Positions 25,356-33,637 of a stretch of DNA of 64,000 nt are shown one piece after another. Each line of letters opens with the position of its first letter. The first letter of the stretch is position 1. The stretch covers positions 3,534,001 to 3,598,000 of the forward strand of contig OY729418.1 of the NCBI GenBank assembly GCA_963422275.1. The letters are read 5' to 3'. Origin of the DNA: G963422275 sp963422275 (lineage in GTDB: Bacteria; Pseudomonadota; Alphaproteobacteria; Rhodobacterales; Rhodobacteraceae). Below the pieces are notes generated by a model that was not told where the DNA came from, searched no databases, and saw only the letters and a list, made by a program, of their open reading frames with translations. A program made the translations under genes and the position numbers.

Positions 25356-26383
25356 GAGCCCTTGTGCTGGAAGAGCGGGGAAGGCTTGTTCTGCGGGAGT
25401 TCCCGGTACCCCAGAAAATGGGTCCGCGCGATGTGCGGATCCGGACGCATACGATCGGCGTCTGCGGCTCGGACGTGCACTACTACACCCATGGAAGGAT
25501 TGGCCCGTTCGTCCTGCGGGAGCCGATGGTGCTGGGCCATGAAGCGTCGGGAATCGTCATCGAGGCGGGATCCGAAGTGTCTGGATTGCGCGCTGGGGAC
25601 AGGGTGTGCATGGAGCCAGGGATTCCCGATTCCGGCTCCCGCGCCTCAAAGCTTGGAATATACAATGTCGATCCGGCAGTGCGCTTCTGGGCGACCCCGC
25701 CCGTGCACGGTTGCCTTACGCCCGAGGTGGTGCACCCTTCTCACTTCACATATTGTTTGCCTGAGAACGTTAGTTTCGCGGAGGGCGCCATGGTGGAGCC
25801 CTTCGCGATTGGGATGCAGGCTGCGCTCCGTGCCCGGATAAAGCCCGGAGACGTTGCTGCGGTCTCGGGGGCAGGTCCGATCGGAATGATGGTCGCCCTT
25901 GCCGCGCTAGCGGGCGGCTGCTCGCGGGTCCTGGTCTCGGATCTGGCAATGCCGAAGCTGGAGATCATCGGAGCCTACGACGGAATCGAGCCGGTTTCAG
26001 CAGCCGAAGCGCCGCTCTCGGCGCATGTTGCGGACACGACCGGGGGATGGGGCGCGGATATCGTCTTCGAAGCAAGCGGGGCTGCCGCGGCGATTCTCGA
26101 CGTTTCCGGGGCGACGCGTCCGGGTGGTGTCGTCGTTCTTGTCGGAATGCCAGTTGAGCCGGTGCCTTTTGACATCGTCGGCCTCCAAGCGAAGGAGGCG
26201 AGGATCGAGACCGTTTTCCGCTACGCCAACATATACGACCGCGCGATCAATCTGATTGCTTCCGGAAAAATCGACCTCAAGCCGCTGATTTCCAAGACTT
26301 TCGATTTCGACGACAGCATTGCCGCTTTTGATCGAGCCGTTGAGGCGTGGCCGACGGACGTGAAGATTCAGATTAGGATGTGA
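25352..26383 (+). CDS. Zinc-dependent polyol dehydrogenase (xylitol/sorbitol dehydrogenase-like)
   Basis: A 343-residue medium-chain dehydrogenase beginning 'MRALVLEERGRLVLREFPV'. 'IGVCGSDVHYYTHGRIG' and 'LGHEASGIV' are the signature of the xylitol/sorbitol branch, with catalytic-zinc Cys and His-Glu. The segment usually holding four structural-zinc cysteines ('GIPDSGSRASKLGIYN') lacks them, as in several sorbitol dehydrogenases. 'VSGAGPIGMMVALAALAGG' is the cofactor fold; the following strand seems about 20 residues shorter than usual, so a small deletion near residue 200 is possible. Confidence 0.82.
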   Translation: MRALVLEERGRLVLREFPVPQKMGPRDVRIRTHTIGVCGSDVHYYTHGRIGPFVLREPMVLGHEASGIVIEAGSEVSGLRAGDRVCMEPGIPDSGSRASKLGIYNVDPAVRFWATPPVHGCLTPEVVHPSHFTYCLPENVSFAEGAMVEPFAIGMQAALRARIKPGDVAAVSGAGPIGMMVALAALAGGCSRVLVSDLAMPKLEIIGAYDGIEPVSAAEAPLSAHVADTTGGWGADIVFEASGAAAAILDVSGATRPGGVVVLVGMPVEPVPFDIVGLQAKEARIETVFRYANIYDRAINLIASGKIDLKPLISKTFDFDDSIAAFDRAVEAWPTDVKIQIRM

Positions 26384-26436
26384 GGACAATCCGATCGCGG
26401 CGCCACGCCGCGGGCGGGCCTTCGGGGAGACAGGAA

Positions 26437-27885
26437 TTGTACCTGGGCTTGGACATCGGGACCTCGGCCGTCAAAGCGCTTCTCATGACCGCCACTGGTG
26501 GGACGGTTGGAAGCGCCGACGGGGAGCTTCGGGTTTCTCGGCTCAGGCCGGGCTGGTCGGAGCAGGACCCGGACGATTGGACGGCGGCATGCCGGAAAGC
26601 GATCCGTGCCTTGTCGCGGAAGCATCCCCGGGAATGGGCGGCGATAAGCGGGATTGGGCTGTCCGGCCAGATGCACGGCGCCGTGCTGATCGACGATGTT
26701 GGCAAACCCGTCCGCCCTTGCATCCTTTGGAACGACGGCCGGTCGGAGGATGAATGCAGGGAGTTGGAAAACAGAGCGGATTTCCGCGGAATCAGCGGCA
26801 ACATCTTGATGGCCGGATTCACGGCCCCGAAGCTTGAATGGATCGCGCGCAACGAGCCTGAATCCTTTCGCCGGATCCGGAAGGTCCTGCTGCCGAAAGA
26901 CTATGTCCGGTTATGGCTGACCGGCGAATACGTCTCCGACATGTCCGACGCGTCCGGAACTTTGTGGATGGACGTGGGCGCGCGCAGGTGGTCGTCGGAA
27001 CTGCTGTCCGCGACTGGCTTGACTGTGGATAACATGCCGGCGCTCGTGGAGGGAACGGAGGTATCGGGAAGGTTGAGGACTCCGCTCGCCGAGGAATGGG
27101 GGATACCGGAAGTTCCCGTCGGCGGCGGCGGCGGCGACAATGCGGCTACGGCCTGTGGCATGGGTGTCCTCGAAGCCGGTACGGGTTTTTTGAGTCTCGG
27201 CACATCGGGCGTGCTGTTCGCGGCGACGCAGAGCTTTGCTCCGAACGCTGGCCAAGCGGTTCATGCCTTCTGCCACGCCGTCCCGGACACTTGGCACCAG
27301 ATGGGGGTCATCCTATCGGCCGTCGACAGCCTCAATTGGTTGGCAGACTTAACCGGGCGGCAAGCGCCGGAATTGTCCGCGATGCTTCCCAAAGCCGTGG
27401 CTGAGCCCTCGTCGGTCACGTTCCTTCCTTATCTCTCGGGGGAACGCACGCCGCATAATGATCCGGGCGCGCGAGGAATGTTCGAAGGTCTTTCGAGGGC
27501 GACTGATCTTGCCGATCTGTCGCAGGCCATCATGGAAGGTGTAGCATTCGCGTTCGCAGATTGCGTCGATGCCCTTTCGGTTGCGGGAACAAGGATCGAA
27601 ACGGCATTTGCTGTCGGCGGCGGCGCAAAGTCGGATCAATGGCTGCAAATAATCGCCGCCGCCGCCGGGCTCCGACTGCTCGTGCCCGCTGAGGGAGATT
27701 ACAGCGCCGCATACGGGGCTGCGAAGCTCGGCATGGCAGCCGACTTGGGCGAAGCTGGGCAAGCATCGTTCGTTGCGCCCGCGATCATCCGTGAGATCGG
27801 GCCCGACGCCGGATTGGCGGACCGGTACCGCGATCGGAGGCAGAAGTACAAAGCGCTGTATCCGGCACTGAAGGGGAGCCGGTAG
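26437..27885 (+). CDS. xylB: Xylulokinase
   Basis: A FGGY-family sugar kinase of about 482 residues. It opens 'LYLGLDIGTSAVKALLM' (phosphate-1 motif) and has 'GIGLSGQMHGAVLID' (the SGQMHG typical of XylB), 'LWNDGRSEDEC', 'GGGGGDNAATACGMG', 'FLPYLSGERTPHNDP' and the adenosine motif 'FAVGGGAKSDQWLQIIA'. It phosphorylates D-xylulose made by the preceding dehydrogenases. The TTG at 26437 follows a GGGGAGACAGGA ribosome site and starts right at the conserved strand; a longer frame to 26380 adds 19 Arg-rich residues and is less likely. Confidence 0.9.
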   Translation: MYLGLDIGTSAVKALLMTATGGTVGSADGELRVSRLRPGWSEQDPDDWTAACRKAIRALSRKHPREWAAISGIGLSGQMHGAVLIDDVGKPVRPCILWNDGRSEDECRELENRADFRGISGNILMAGFTAPKLEWIARNEPESFRRIRKVLLPKDYVRLWLTGEYVSDMSDASGTLWMDVGARRWSSELLSATGLTVDNMPALVEGTEVSGRLRTPLAEEWGIPEVPVGGGGGDNAATACGMGVLEAGTGFLSLGTSGVLFAATQSFAPNAGQAVHAFCHAVPDTWHQMGVILSAVDSLNWLADLTGRQAPELSAMLPKAVAEPSSVTFLPYLSGERTPHNDPGARGMFEGLSRATDLADLSQAIMEGVAFAFADCVDALSVAGTRIETAFAVGGGAKSDQWLQIIAAAAGLRLLVPAEGDYSAAYGAAKLGMAADLGEAGQASFVAPAIIREIGPDAGLADRYRDRRQKYKALYPALKGSR

Positions 27886-27926
27886 CGAGTGCTGCCCGCC
27901 CCCGGCTTATTCGATAACCCGGCTAT

Positions 27927-28480
27927 CGGCTGACATTGTCTATTTCGGAGTCGGGAGCTTCCGCCGCGCTCATCAGGCCATGTATTTGGACCGGCTGTTC
28001 CATTCCGGTAAGGATATTGACTGGGGAGTGGTCGGCACTGGTATCCGGTCGGCCGATGAGGAGATACGGCTCAAGATCCGTGTGGATCCGGCCATTCGCA
28101 TCGTGTTGCTCACAGTCACCAAGGGCGGATACCACATCAATCCTGAAACCGGCCGGTTCGACAGTTCGCACCCGGACATTACCCGGGATGGGGTCGGGGA
28201 TTACGCTCCGAGAACGGTGTTCGGATTGATTACGGAAGAATTGCACCGAAGGCGAGCGAGCGAAACGATCCATTTTCCTTGCTTTCGTGTGGCAATGTGT
28301 CGTGGAACGGGCAAGCGGCCGAGAATGCCATATCGGGAATGGCCAAACTCGTCGATCTCGGACTCGAAACGTGGATCTTGAGGAAGCGGCATTCCCGAAT
28401 TCCATGGTCGATAGGATCACTCCGGCCGTAGGTGCTTCGGAATTCGAAGCCACAGAATCGAGGACAACGCCTTAGTTTGC
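27927..28480 (+). pseudogene. Mannitol 2-dehydrogenase / fructuronate reductase family, frameshifted and truncated
   Basis: The first part reads 'VYFGVGSFRRAHQAMYLD' and 'WGVVGTGIRSADEE', the N-terminal Rossmann region of MtlK/UxuB-type enzymes. After about 28265 the homologous text moves frame ('SLLSCGNVSWNGQAAENAI'), and 'AAFPNSMVDRITPA' (a conserved substrate-site motif) is in a third frame. The C-terminal two thirds are missing; IS1595 debris follows. In Rhodobacter-type polyol operons mtlK sits beside xylB, so this is the expected gene, now dead. Confidence 0.75.
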
Positions 28481-28489
28481 TGCAAGAGT

Positions 28490-28984
28490 TTATTCAAGGC
28501 TCTGTTCGCACTTCGCAGGCGCCTGTGCTATGCTGGGTTCCGACTTGCATTGACCATGGGGAGCGGAACAATGGATCGGGCACGGTTTCGGGACTGGATT
28601 TCCAGCATCGATGAGCTGACGGCGGTGCGGTGTCCCGGGGCAAGTCGCGCGGTCTGCGCCGCTATCGCTGCAAGTCCTGCGGCCAGACTTTCGGCGCCCT
28701 CACCGGCACGGCGCTGTCCGGGCTGCATCGCAAGGAGCGGTGGCTGTCCTTCGCCGCGTCGCTTGCCGAGGGCGAGCGGGTGCGCGGGGCCGTGCACATC
28801 CAGACGGTCAACAGTCGCCACAGCCAGATCAAGGACTTCCTGCGGCGCTTCCGCGGCATCGCCACCAAGTGTCTCGACAGCTATCTGAGGTGGTTCCATC
28901 TCGTCGTCCTCGGCAGGCATCCATCGCCAAGAGCCTGTCTCGCAGCCGCCAGCACAAGATCATGCCTGCGATTCGCGAATTGAG
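28490..28984 (+). pseudogene. IS1595-family transposase with internal deletion
   Basis: 'MDRARFRDWISSIDELTAV' is followed, after a break, by a zinc-ribbon-like piece ('RYRCKSCGQTFGALTGT') and 'LSGLHRKERWL', then it jumps straight to the family's C-terminal pattern ('VNSRHSQIKDFLRRFRGIA', 'KCLDSYLRWFH'). The catalytic middle is absent. The remnant runs up to the exact edge of the inverted duplication at 28985, suggesting that recombination or transposition set that border. Confidence 0.65.
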
Positions 28985-29867
28985 CGATAAAGAAGGAAAA
29001 GAGTTCATGGCGCACACGTCATACTTCATGCGCCCGAACGGCCAGATGACCTTTCATTCCGCATCGCTGCGGTTTCAGCGCGCCCTCGTGTCCGAAAAGG
29101 AGCTGGAAAGGAAAATCCAGCGGATGATCGAAAATATCCTGCAGCGGATGCTGAACCCGGACGATAGCAACGCCGTCCGCTATGTCCGGTCTCGTCTGCA
29201 CGATGGCTCTATCTGGACCAATCGCGGCAATATGCTCCGTTTCCTGACGGATAGGGGAAAAAAGGTCGAAGCACTGCCGACCTCTCTGCCGCATCCGGAC
29301 AACGTGCGCCACTGGATCGGCTGTGGCGCCACAAGATTTAATGCGTATTTCGTCTGGTTCTACGACGCAGAAAACTCCCGTTACGAATACGGACCCAGGG
29401 AGCTTGCCGCATCGTTGCCCGGCATGCAGGTCGAGGCGATTCTGGGGGATGCAATCATATTCAGGAGCGGCAGGGATTCCGGCAACAATATGGAACATCT
29501 GGATGAGAAGAAAATTCTGGAGACGATCCGCAAGGACGCCCGGCTGATCGCCCGCTCCGACTTCGATATGTATCAGGACAAGAACGAAAACAGGCTGATC
29601 TACGTCCGGGAGCAATGCGCCAACGTTGACACTGACCCGCGCTTCTTCCTGCACGTCTTCCCGGCAGACGGAGCCGACCTTCCTGCACATCGTCAGCGCT
29701 TTGTTTTCGACAACCTCGATTTCTGCTTTAATGATTACGGGTTTCGGGACGGTGCGCGCTGCGTGGCGGCGCGCCACCTTCCCGACTATCCCATTGCCCG
29801 CATCCGCACCGGCCAGCACGTCCACGGCCAGGGCCGTCTGTGGGAGAGCGAGGTCAGTCTCGACTGA
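28985..29867 (+). pseudogene. 3' fragment of the DMFase-beta-like / periplasmic-module gene (duplicate)
   Basis: It encodes the last 294 residues of the protein at 32755-34563, from 'DKEGKEFMAHTSYFMRP' to the 'WESEVSLD' end. It lacks the signal peptide and the first half, and its apparent upstream frame is only a read-through from IS1595 debris. No promoter or start is evident. It could act as a recombination donor for the complete gene. Confidence 0.75.
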
Positions 29868-29916
29868 AAAGCAGCCGCACGATGAGCCGTTCACAAAACT
29901 CACAGCGCGAAGCACC

Positions 29917-30032
29917 GTGAAGCCCGCCGATTGCTTCTATCTGGTTCTGGCGCCCGTGCTGCTTTCCGTCGGACAGGTGTTGTTCAAGAAGACCGCGGAC
30001 GGCGTAGCCGCGCATTCGCTCTCCCGGTTCCT
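29917..30032 (+). pseudogene. EamA/ArnE-like small transporter, 5' fragment (left copy)
   Basis: GTG 29917 begins 'VKPADCFYLVLAPVLLSVG', the same start as the complete gene at 35214-35588, with 'KKTADGVAAHSLSRFL' where the complete gene has 'KKTADTLDAHSLSRFL'. After 30032 the sequence becomes the middle of an IS1595 transposase, so about two thirds of the gene is lost. Confidence 0.7.
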
Positions 30033-30523
30033 GCCCCTGACGGTGTGGTTCCAAGCCATCCACCTCATGATCTAGGACAAGAAAGGATGCTCAGCGATGA
30101 AGCTACACCACCATCTGGGCATCTCCTAACAACGCCGCTTGGCGCAGGCGCCACAAGCTGATGCAGGCGATGATGGAGCGAGACCGCGCGCATCCGCTCG
30201 GCGGCTGGGTCGAGTTCGACGACGCCTATCTCGGGGGTGAGAGAAGCGGGGGTAAACGCGGGCGGGGGCGCCGGGCAAGACCCCGTTCGTGGCCGCGGTC
30301 GAGACCAACGATGCCCGGCCCACCCGCTGTGCATGAAGCTCACCGTGGTCGAGGGGTTTCGTCTGACCGAAATCGCCGCCTAGGCGCAGCACCACTTGAG
30401 CACCGGCACTCGAGTGGTGTCCGATGGCTTGGCCTGCTTTGGCGGCGTCACCGTGGCGGGCTGTGCTCATGACAAGGTCGTGGTGGGCAGCGGGCGAGCA
30501 CCACGAGCTTCGATGGGTAAACA
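30033..30523 (+). pseudogene. IS1595-family transposase fragment (left part, split by IS982)
   Basis: 'MKLHHHLGIS' and 'WVEFDDAYLGGERSGGKRG' match the central ISXO2-like domain of IS1595-family transposases, including the conserved 'EFDDAYLGG' catalytic strand. The frame is broken several times, and 'VVSDGLACFGGV' appears later in another frame. The N-terminus is missing. The fragment continues after the IS982 insertion at 31532. Confidence 0.65.
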
Positions 30524-31531
30524 ACCCCAATTCTGGATAAGAGGGGTGAGGGGGTTCCCAAATCGGGCGTGGCCTGATTCTGTATCCGCAACCAAAATCA
30601 ACGGATGGGATCCCCTCAATGAGCACCTCCATCATCGCACTGTTCTGTTGTCTCGACGACTTTGCAAAGACCTTTGAAGAATGGGAGCGGCATCGGCTGA
30701 TCGGCACAGGCCGCCAGCGCTCGCGCTCGGGCAAGCTCTCGCTCAGTGAAAGGCTCTTCATCATGGTGCTGTTTCATCTCTCGCCCTTCAAGAGTTTCAA
30801 GGCTTTCCGGTTCCATGGCGTGGAGCGGAAATGTCGCGACCGCTTTGGAGACCTGCCGAGCTGCGGACGGTTTGTCGCCCTGATGCCGCGCTTGCCGGTT
30901 CCGTTTTGCATCTTGATGCAATGCTTTCGCGGTGAGGAAACCGGAATCTGTTTTGTGGACAGCGCCAAGCTCGCTGTCTGCCACAACGCACGGATCAACC
31001 GGAACAAGGTCTTCAAGGGACTGGCCAAGCGGGGCCGCAGCGCCATGGGGTGGTTTTTCGGGTTCAAGCTGCATCTGGTCATCAACGACAAGGGTCAGGT
31101 CATGGCCGTCAAGATCACGCCTGGAAACACCGACGACCGCAAGCCGCTTGAGACCATGATTGCCGAGTTGGAAGGCAAGGCGTTCGGCGACAAAGGCTGC
31201 ATTTCGAAGCCGCTTTTCCAGCGTTTGCGGCAACAGGGCCTGCACCTGATCACTGGCATTCGCCGCAACATGAAAAACTTTCCTCTGCCCATTCTGGACA
31301 AAATCATGTTGCGGAAGCGGTTCATCATTGAAACGCTGTTCGATAAACTGAAATCGAGCATGGGATTGGAACGCACACGACACCGATCCCCAACAAATGC
31401 CTTTGTTCATATCCTGTCATGTCTGGCTGCCTGTATTCTGGCGCAGCCAAAGGTCAAAATCGGCAAAATCGTCGTGCCAGACGCCATTCGGTGCATGCCA
31501 AAAGAAAACAGAGCTTATCCATAACTCGGGT
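30524..31531 (+). mobile_element. IS982-family insertion sequence inserted in IS1595 debris
   Basis: The 1008-bp element has imperfect terminal repeats (left ACCCCAATTCTGGATAAG, right end complement ACCCGAGTTATGGATAAG). It is flanked by a 6-bp direct repeat TAAACA (30518-30523 and 31532-31537). Removing it and one TAAACA rejoins the surrounding transposase remnant. Size and ends fit IS982, and its transposase frame is intact, so this is the youngest insertion in this nest. Confidence 0.9.
30619..31524 (+). CDS. IS982-family transposase
   Basis: A 301-residue intact transposase. Diagnostic IS982 stretches are 'CFVDSAKLAVCHNARIN' (first catalytic Asp), 'GWFFGFKLHLVINDKGQ', 'VKITPGNTDDRKPL', 'FGDKGCISKPLFQRL' (second Asp), 'ITGIRRNMKN' and 'RKRFIIETLFDKLKS' (Glu). 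It fills almost the whole element. No frameshift is seen. Confidence 0.92.
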   Translation: MSTSIIALFCCLDDFAKTFEEWERHRLIGTGRQRSRSGKLSLSERLFIMVLFHLSPFKSFKAFRFHGVERKCRDRFGDLPSCGRFVALMPRLPVPFCILMQCFRGEETGICFVDSAKLAVCHNARINRNKVFKGLAKRGRSAMGWFFGFKLHLVINDKGQVMAVKITPGNTDDRKPLETMIAELEGKAFGDKGCISKPLFQRLRQQGLHLITGIRRNMKNFPLPILDKIMLRKRFIIETLFDKLKSSMGLERTRHRSPTNAFVHILSCLAACILAQPKVKIGKIVVPDAIRCMPKENRAYP

Positions 31532-31720
31532 TAAACACGATTCTCGGCAACATCAAGAGCGCCCTGCGCGGCACCTACCATGCGATTCGCCCCAAGTATG
31601 CACAGTGCTATCTGGCGGAGTTCGAGTGCCGGTTCAATCGTCGCTTCGACCTACCCGAGATCATCCCGAGGCTGGTCTATGTGGCGCTAAGGACGCCGTC
31701 GATGCCGGAGCGGCTACTCA
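31532..31720 (+). pseudogene. IS1595-family transposase fragment (right part)
   Basis: After the TAAACA repeat the sequence encodes 'TILGNIKSALRGTYHAI' and 'YLAEFECRFNRRFDL', the C-terminal motif of IS1595-family transposases (NxK..l.G.yH.....yl.eF.yRfNrR). It directly continues the fragment that ends at 30523. Near 31720 it passes into an IS4-type transposase. Confidence 0.7.
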
Positions 31721-32531
31721 AGGTGATGAGCGCGAGCGGGCGAACGAGCACCGCACGTTGCAGATGGGGCCGTGGGTCGAAGGCCGGTTGCTGCTCTTTG
31801 ACCTGGACTATTTTCGCTACCAACTCTTTGATGCGATTGATAGAAACGGCGGATACTTCATCACCCGCCTTGCCGCCAATGCCGACCCGTGCATCGTGGC
31901 CACGCACCGTCAGTGGCACGGACGTTCCATCGATCTCGCGGGCCAGCGGCTCAGGGAGGTGGTCAGGCGGTTGAAGCGAGACATCCTCGATGTCGGGTCG
32001 AGGTGGCGTTCAAGCGTCGCGTGTATGGCGGTATCCGCCGCACCGCCCGACGTCGGCTGCGTCTGGTCCGCGGTCCGGCTCCCCGACAGCAGCGAGTATC
32101 GGTTCTATCTCACCAACATCGACCCGGACTCGCTCGACGCACACTGCGTCGCTCAGACCTACGCGGCACACTGGCAGATCGAGCTCATCTTCAAGGAGTT
32201 GAAGTCTCATTACCGGCTCGACGAGCTGCCGACTCGCAAAGCCCCTATCGTCGAAACCCTGTTGCTGGGCGCCGTTATCGCGTTGCTCGTCAGTCGCCGG
32301 CTGCTGCTTGCTGTGCATGAACGATTGCGACGCACGTTGTACAAGATGCCCGAGCAGCGCTGGGCCGCGAGCTTTGCCGCCGCCGCGCCAGCGATACTCC
32401 ATATCATTGTGCTGCCGCCGAGGGTATCGAAGGTGATTGCCCGGCGCATCGAACCAATGCTTCTCCACGAGGCACCGGATCCGAATCGGTTGCGGCAACT
32501 GCTCGTCGAACGTGACGCCGCATGGGTATGA
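31721..32531 (+). pseudogene. IS4-family transposase, N-terminally truncated
   Basis: The frame gives 'MGPWVEGRLLLFDLDYF', 'NGGYFITRLAANADP', 'YRFYLTNIDPDSLDA' and 'YAAHWQIELIFKELKSHYR', the core and Y-(2)-R/Q-(3)-E-(6)-K signature of IS4 transposases, through to a natural-looking C-terminus ending in 'RDAAWV'. The first third, including the first catalytic Asp region, is missing. The long open frame beginning at 31419 is misleading, because its upstream part belongs to IS982 and IS1595. Confidence 0.7.
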
Positions 32532-32559
32532 TTCTATGCAATTCAACGCGTTAATCGAT

Positions 32560-32705
32560 CACAGATGCGGACTGCCGAGCAGCGAGCCGAGGAACCGGGA
32601 GAGCGAATGCGCGGCTACGCCGTCCGCGGTCTTCTTGAACAACACCTGTCCGACGGAAAGCAGCACGGGCGCCAGAACCAGATAGAAGCAATCGGCGGGC
32701 TTCAC
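32560..32705 (-). pseudogene. EamA/ArnE-like small transporter, 5' fragment (right copy)
   Basis: From GTG 32705 the minus strand encodes the same N-terminus as the left copy and continues a little farther ('SRFLGSLLGSPHL') before running into IS4 sequence near 32560. The intact relative at 35214-35588 has 'SRFLGSLLGNPHFWAAL'. Its position right after the secreted-protein gene copies the order seen in the main cassette, so the cassette once had two eamA-like genes. Confidence 0.7.
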
Positions 32706-33637
32706 GGTGCTTCGCGCTGTGAGTTTTGTGAACGGCTCATCGTGCGGCTGCTTTTCAGTCGAGACTGACCTCGCTCTCCCACAGACGGCCCTGGCCGTGG
32801 ACGTGCTGGCCGGTGCGGATGCGGGCAATGGGATAGTCGGGAAGGTGGCGCGCCGCCACGCAGCGCGCACCGTCCCGAAACCCGTAATCATTAAAGCAGA
32901 AATCGAGGTTGTCGAAAACAAAGCGCTGACGATGTGCAGGAAGGTCGGCTCCGTCTGCCGGGAAGACGTGCAGGAAGAAGCGCGGGTCAGTGTCAACGTT
33001 GGCGCATTGCTCCCGGACGTAGATCAGCCTGTTTTCGTTCTTGTCCTGATACATATCGAAGTCGGAGCGGGCGATCAGCCGGGCGTCCTTGCGGATCGTC
33101 TCCAGAATTTTCTTCTCATCCAGATGTTCCATATTGTTGCCGGAATCCCTGCCGCTCCTGAATATGATTGCATCCCCCAGAATCGCCTCGACCTGCATGC
33201 CGGGCAACGATGCGGCAAGCTCCCTGGGTCCGTATTCGTAACGGGAGTTTTCTGCGTCGTAGAACCAGACGAAATACGCATTAAATCTTGTGGCGCCACA
33301 GCCGATCCAGTGGCGCACGTTGTCCGGATGCGGCAGAGAGGTCGGCAGTGCTTCGACCTTTTTTCCCCTATCCGTCAGGAAACGGAGCATATTGCCGCGA
33401 TTGGTCCAGATAGAGCCATCGTGCAGACGAGACCGGACATAGCGGACGGCGTTGCTATCGTCCGGGTTCAGCATCCGCTGCAGGATATTTTCGATCATCC
33501 GCTGGATTTTCCTTTCCAGCTCCTTTTCGGACACGAGGGCGCGCTGAAACCGCAGCGATGCGGAATGAAAGGTCATCTGGCCGTTCGGGCGCATGAAGTA
33601 TGACGTGTGCGCCATGAACTCTTTTCCTTCTTTATCG
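32590..33637 (-). repeat. Inverted duplication, right copy (partner 28985-30032)
   Basis: This copy is continuous with the complete secreted-protein gene, so it is probably the source. The left copy's edge at 33637 falls inside the coding sequence ('SPYY|DKEGKEF'). Between the copies lie about 2.56 kb made almost wholly of insertion sequences. Confidence 0.88.

Larger units (their letters stand above)
28985..30032 (+). repeat. Inverted duplication, left copy (partner 32590-33637)
   Basis: The 1048 bp from 28985 to 30032 correspond base for base, on the opposite strand, to 32590-33637 (paired positions sum to 62622). The translated products in both copies are identical over the segments compared. 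It holds the 3' part of the secreted-protein gene and the first 116 bp of a small EamA-like gene. Beyond each edge the sequences differ at once: IS1595 debris lies on both sides of this copy. Confidence 0.88.

Noticed and set aside
28740..29867. A 375-codon gene starting in IS1595 debris and ending in the module
   Set aside because: The first ~80 codons are out-of-frame transposase sequence; the frame is a chance fusion at the edge of the inverted duplication.
29019..29915. Identical 298-codon frames at 29019-29915 (minus) and 32707-33603 (plus)
   Set aside because: Both are antisense to the conserved module-bearing protein and are identical only because the region is an inverted duplication.
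31419..32531. A 370-codon gene spanning IS982, IS1595 and IS4 sequence
   Set aside because: Only the last ~270 codons have IS4 homology; the upstream part lies in two other elements in the wrong frame.
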